64,000 nt of DNA from Telopea speciosissima. Lineage: Eukaryota; Streptophyta; Magnoliopsida; Proteales; Proteaceae. Location of the stretch: assembly GCF_018873765.1 (NCBI RefSeq), contig NC_057925.1, forward strand, positions 47,275,010-47,339,009, in the 5' to 3' direction. This document shows, one piece after another, positions 62,292 through 64,000 of this stretch. The notes beneath the pieces are model-generated. The model was not told the DNA's origin. It saw only the letters and a list, made by a program, of their open reading frames with translations, and ran no database searches. The position numbers and the translations under genes are program-made. Position 1 is the stretch's first letter; every line of letters begins with the position of its first letter.

Positions 62292-64000
62292 TGTTGGGTA
62301 ATTGTATTACAATTCCTTACAAATAATTGAAACAACACGAATTGCAATACAATAGATTAAGCAGTAGAAACTAGGCTTGACCTTTGGCTGAAATGAGAAG
62401 ACCAAAGCTTGAATTTGATGTAGAACCACACCCGCAACAACTTGAATAAGCTTGAGGTTGAGTCACACTTGTGGTGCTGCCTTTAAGGTAATTGATGCCT
62501 CCTACTGCCAAGGAGTGTTCTGCACCACTACCCCAAGATAAAACAACCTCCAACTAGAAGATGAAGCAGTCCTTCTAGTCCCTTGAAGGAGCCAAGAGCT
62601 TCAACACAGCAACCCTCTAACACACTTAGAAGAAAAGAGAGAGAGAGAGAGAATAATACTCCTAGTGATTGCTAAGTATGGGCATGAACATGTATCCAAA
62701 AACCATAGGTCCCATGTATTGCAATTTTGGTTGGGTTTATATAGGCCCAAGACCAATCCTTGCATTCCCTTGGAATTCTCAAGAATAACCATCCACTTAT
62801 GACCAAATTGAAGAATAAGATTTATGGGCATGAATATGGACATGAATTGGAGGTTAATTCCAAATTCATGGTCATTCCCCACTAAGGGTCATGAATGACC
62901 TTAAAATTCATTCATTCTCCACTAAGACCATAAAGGCCTTAAAACCCCATAAAATGGTCATTCTCCACTAAGGACCATAAAGGCCTTAATACCCATAAAG
63001 GGAGAGACATCACCTATGGCCATGAATTGAGAAATCAATCTCATTCAATATCCTTGACCCACCTTCCCACTCATGATAGTGACCATGAATAGACTTTAGG
63101 GTACCCATAGAATGTTACAACCTTTGGAATTACTTCTTTGATTACATGGGTCCCACACCATAACAAAGCAATCAAAAAATTTTGAAACTTAAAATAAAAT
63201 AAAATATATTTTAAATCTAACAATCCCCACAAGTTTCAAAATGACACGAGACACACATCTTTGTGGACTGAATTAGACACTATAGGACACATCGTTGTAG
63301 GTGTCTTCCGGACTTGAACCTACACTAGGTCTAATGAACCGCGCTACAGAGTAGAAGTGGAGTCAGACTCCTTGAACCTTTTCTCATTGGTGTAGCTGAC
63401 CGTCCCATCAACCATATCCCATAGGTCGACTCTTGTGCTACCCATCATAAAATCACTTTGGACTTTTGAACCGGCCATATCCCTTATCTTGAACTCGTGA
63501 ATGTTTTAGAGAACTCGCCTATAAGTTCTCATCGGCGGCGGCCACACCCCCTACATTCACTTAGGTTAGTCCCTAATGTGCACCACAACTGACACACCCC
63601 CATATTTCCTGGGATTAGACTAATTAAGAGCTTTACCGCTCAACCTCTTTCTTTGTGGTAGTACTACTTTCACCATCTACAGCTTGGAATGAATATTTAT
63701 ACAAGTAGTAGTACAAAACCGGTCAACCAGTGATTTCGTTTGTACCCCTTAAACCTAATTCAGGCATTTAGCCTCTTCACATAGGTAGGGTGTCCATCAC
63801 ATGACCTATGGATTAGGCATTAACCCCATTCCTGTAGATGCATTACACAAGTTCTTGACAGACATAGGCTTTGTGAACATGTCAGCTTGGTTACTTTCTG
63901 ACTTCACATAATCGATAGCTATCATTCCTTCATCTATGTACTGTCTCACAAGGTTGTGTCTGAGGCGTATGTGTCTCCTCTTACCATTGTATATCCGGTT
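62292..64000 (-). mobile_element. Ty1/copia element, 3' part, running off the window
   Basis: Reverse strand. 3' LTR 62,292-63,222 (starts TGTTAGATTTAAAATAT and ends ATTACCCAACA) with a TATA-like CCTATATAAACC near 62,737-62,748 and a (CT)n run in R/U5. The polypurine-like CTTGTGGGGAT is at 63,223-63,233, with ~600 bp of non-coding DNA to ~63,850. Then come the last residues of RNase H (63,870-64,000: YNGKRRHIRLRHNLVRQYID, IDYVKSESNQADMFTKP). The rest lies beyond base 64,000. Confidence 0.85.
62738..62749 (-). promoter_or_regulatory. TATA box of the copia LTR at the window end
   Basis: Reverse-strand CCTATATAAACC in the middle of the LTR, about 450 bp before the LTR end. The start site would be near 62,705-62,715. 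Confidence 0.5.

Overview
This is a nuclear chromosome window from a flowering plant, probably a eudicot. The evidence is AT-rich intergenic DNA, plant Ty3/gypsy and Ty1/copia retrotransposons, plant-type F-box/FBA genes, and an intron-containing type-B cytokinin response regulator. The species cannot be named from the sequence. Only two loci look like intact host genes: a six-exon type-B response regulator (29,207-32,682, +) and a small intronless gene for a conserved plant protein of 114 residues (59,353-59,697, -). The rest is transposon-derived DNA or decayed F-box genes.

Layout. 1-9,079: a decayed Ty3/gypsy element of the Tat lineage on the + strand, with gag, protease, RT, two RNase H domains, integrase, a 19-unit 33-bp minisatellite, an antisense ORF, a polypurine tract and a 3' LTR. 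Its 5' end lies outside the window, and it cuts an F-box gene on the - strand (9,080-9,372). 9,517-10,578: a 5'-truncated LINE with a 20-bp target duplication. 10.6-13.7 kb: LTR-like and MITE-like remnants plus an F-box 5' stub. 13,720-14,991: an F-box/FBA pseudogene with two in-frame TAG codons. 15.07-20.01 kb: three successive large inverted-repeat (foldback) elements. 21,458-22,622: a second F-box/FBA gene, broken by a 10-bp tandem duplication. 24.5-26.3 kb: a deleted LTR retrotransposon.

26.8-34.9 kb: the response regulator, flanked by divergent direct repeats of about 1.4-1.6 kb and carrying a 292-bp TRIM element in intron 2. 34.5-51.65 kb: an approximately 4.15-kb tandem duplication. 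Its first copy holds a complete copia element (36,452-45,281, TSD GTCAA), which in turn holds a 3.2-kb solo LTR (38,711-41,946, TSD ATAAC). Its second copy keeps the copia-free empty site but has its own 182-bp solo LTR. 54.2-55.7 kb: a second LINE. 56.1-58.2 kb: SINE-like pieces and a copia 3' non-coding fragment. 59.35-59.70 kb: the small gene. 60-62.2 kb: MITE-like repeats. 62,292-64,000: the 3' LTR and the end of RNase H of another copia element running off the window.

The window gives a readable insertion history (duplication, then copia, then solo LTR) and a set of one-event lesions in F-box paralogues. I found no operon-like or defence-like system. The most unusual items are the response regulator with Asn in its acidic pocket and a TRIM in its intron, the cluster of hairpin-forming foldbacks, the 33-bp array without indels, and an unusual primer-binding region in the copia element.
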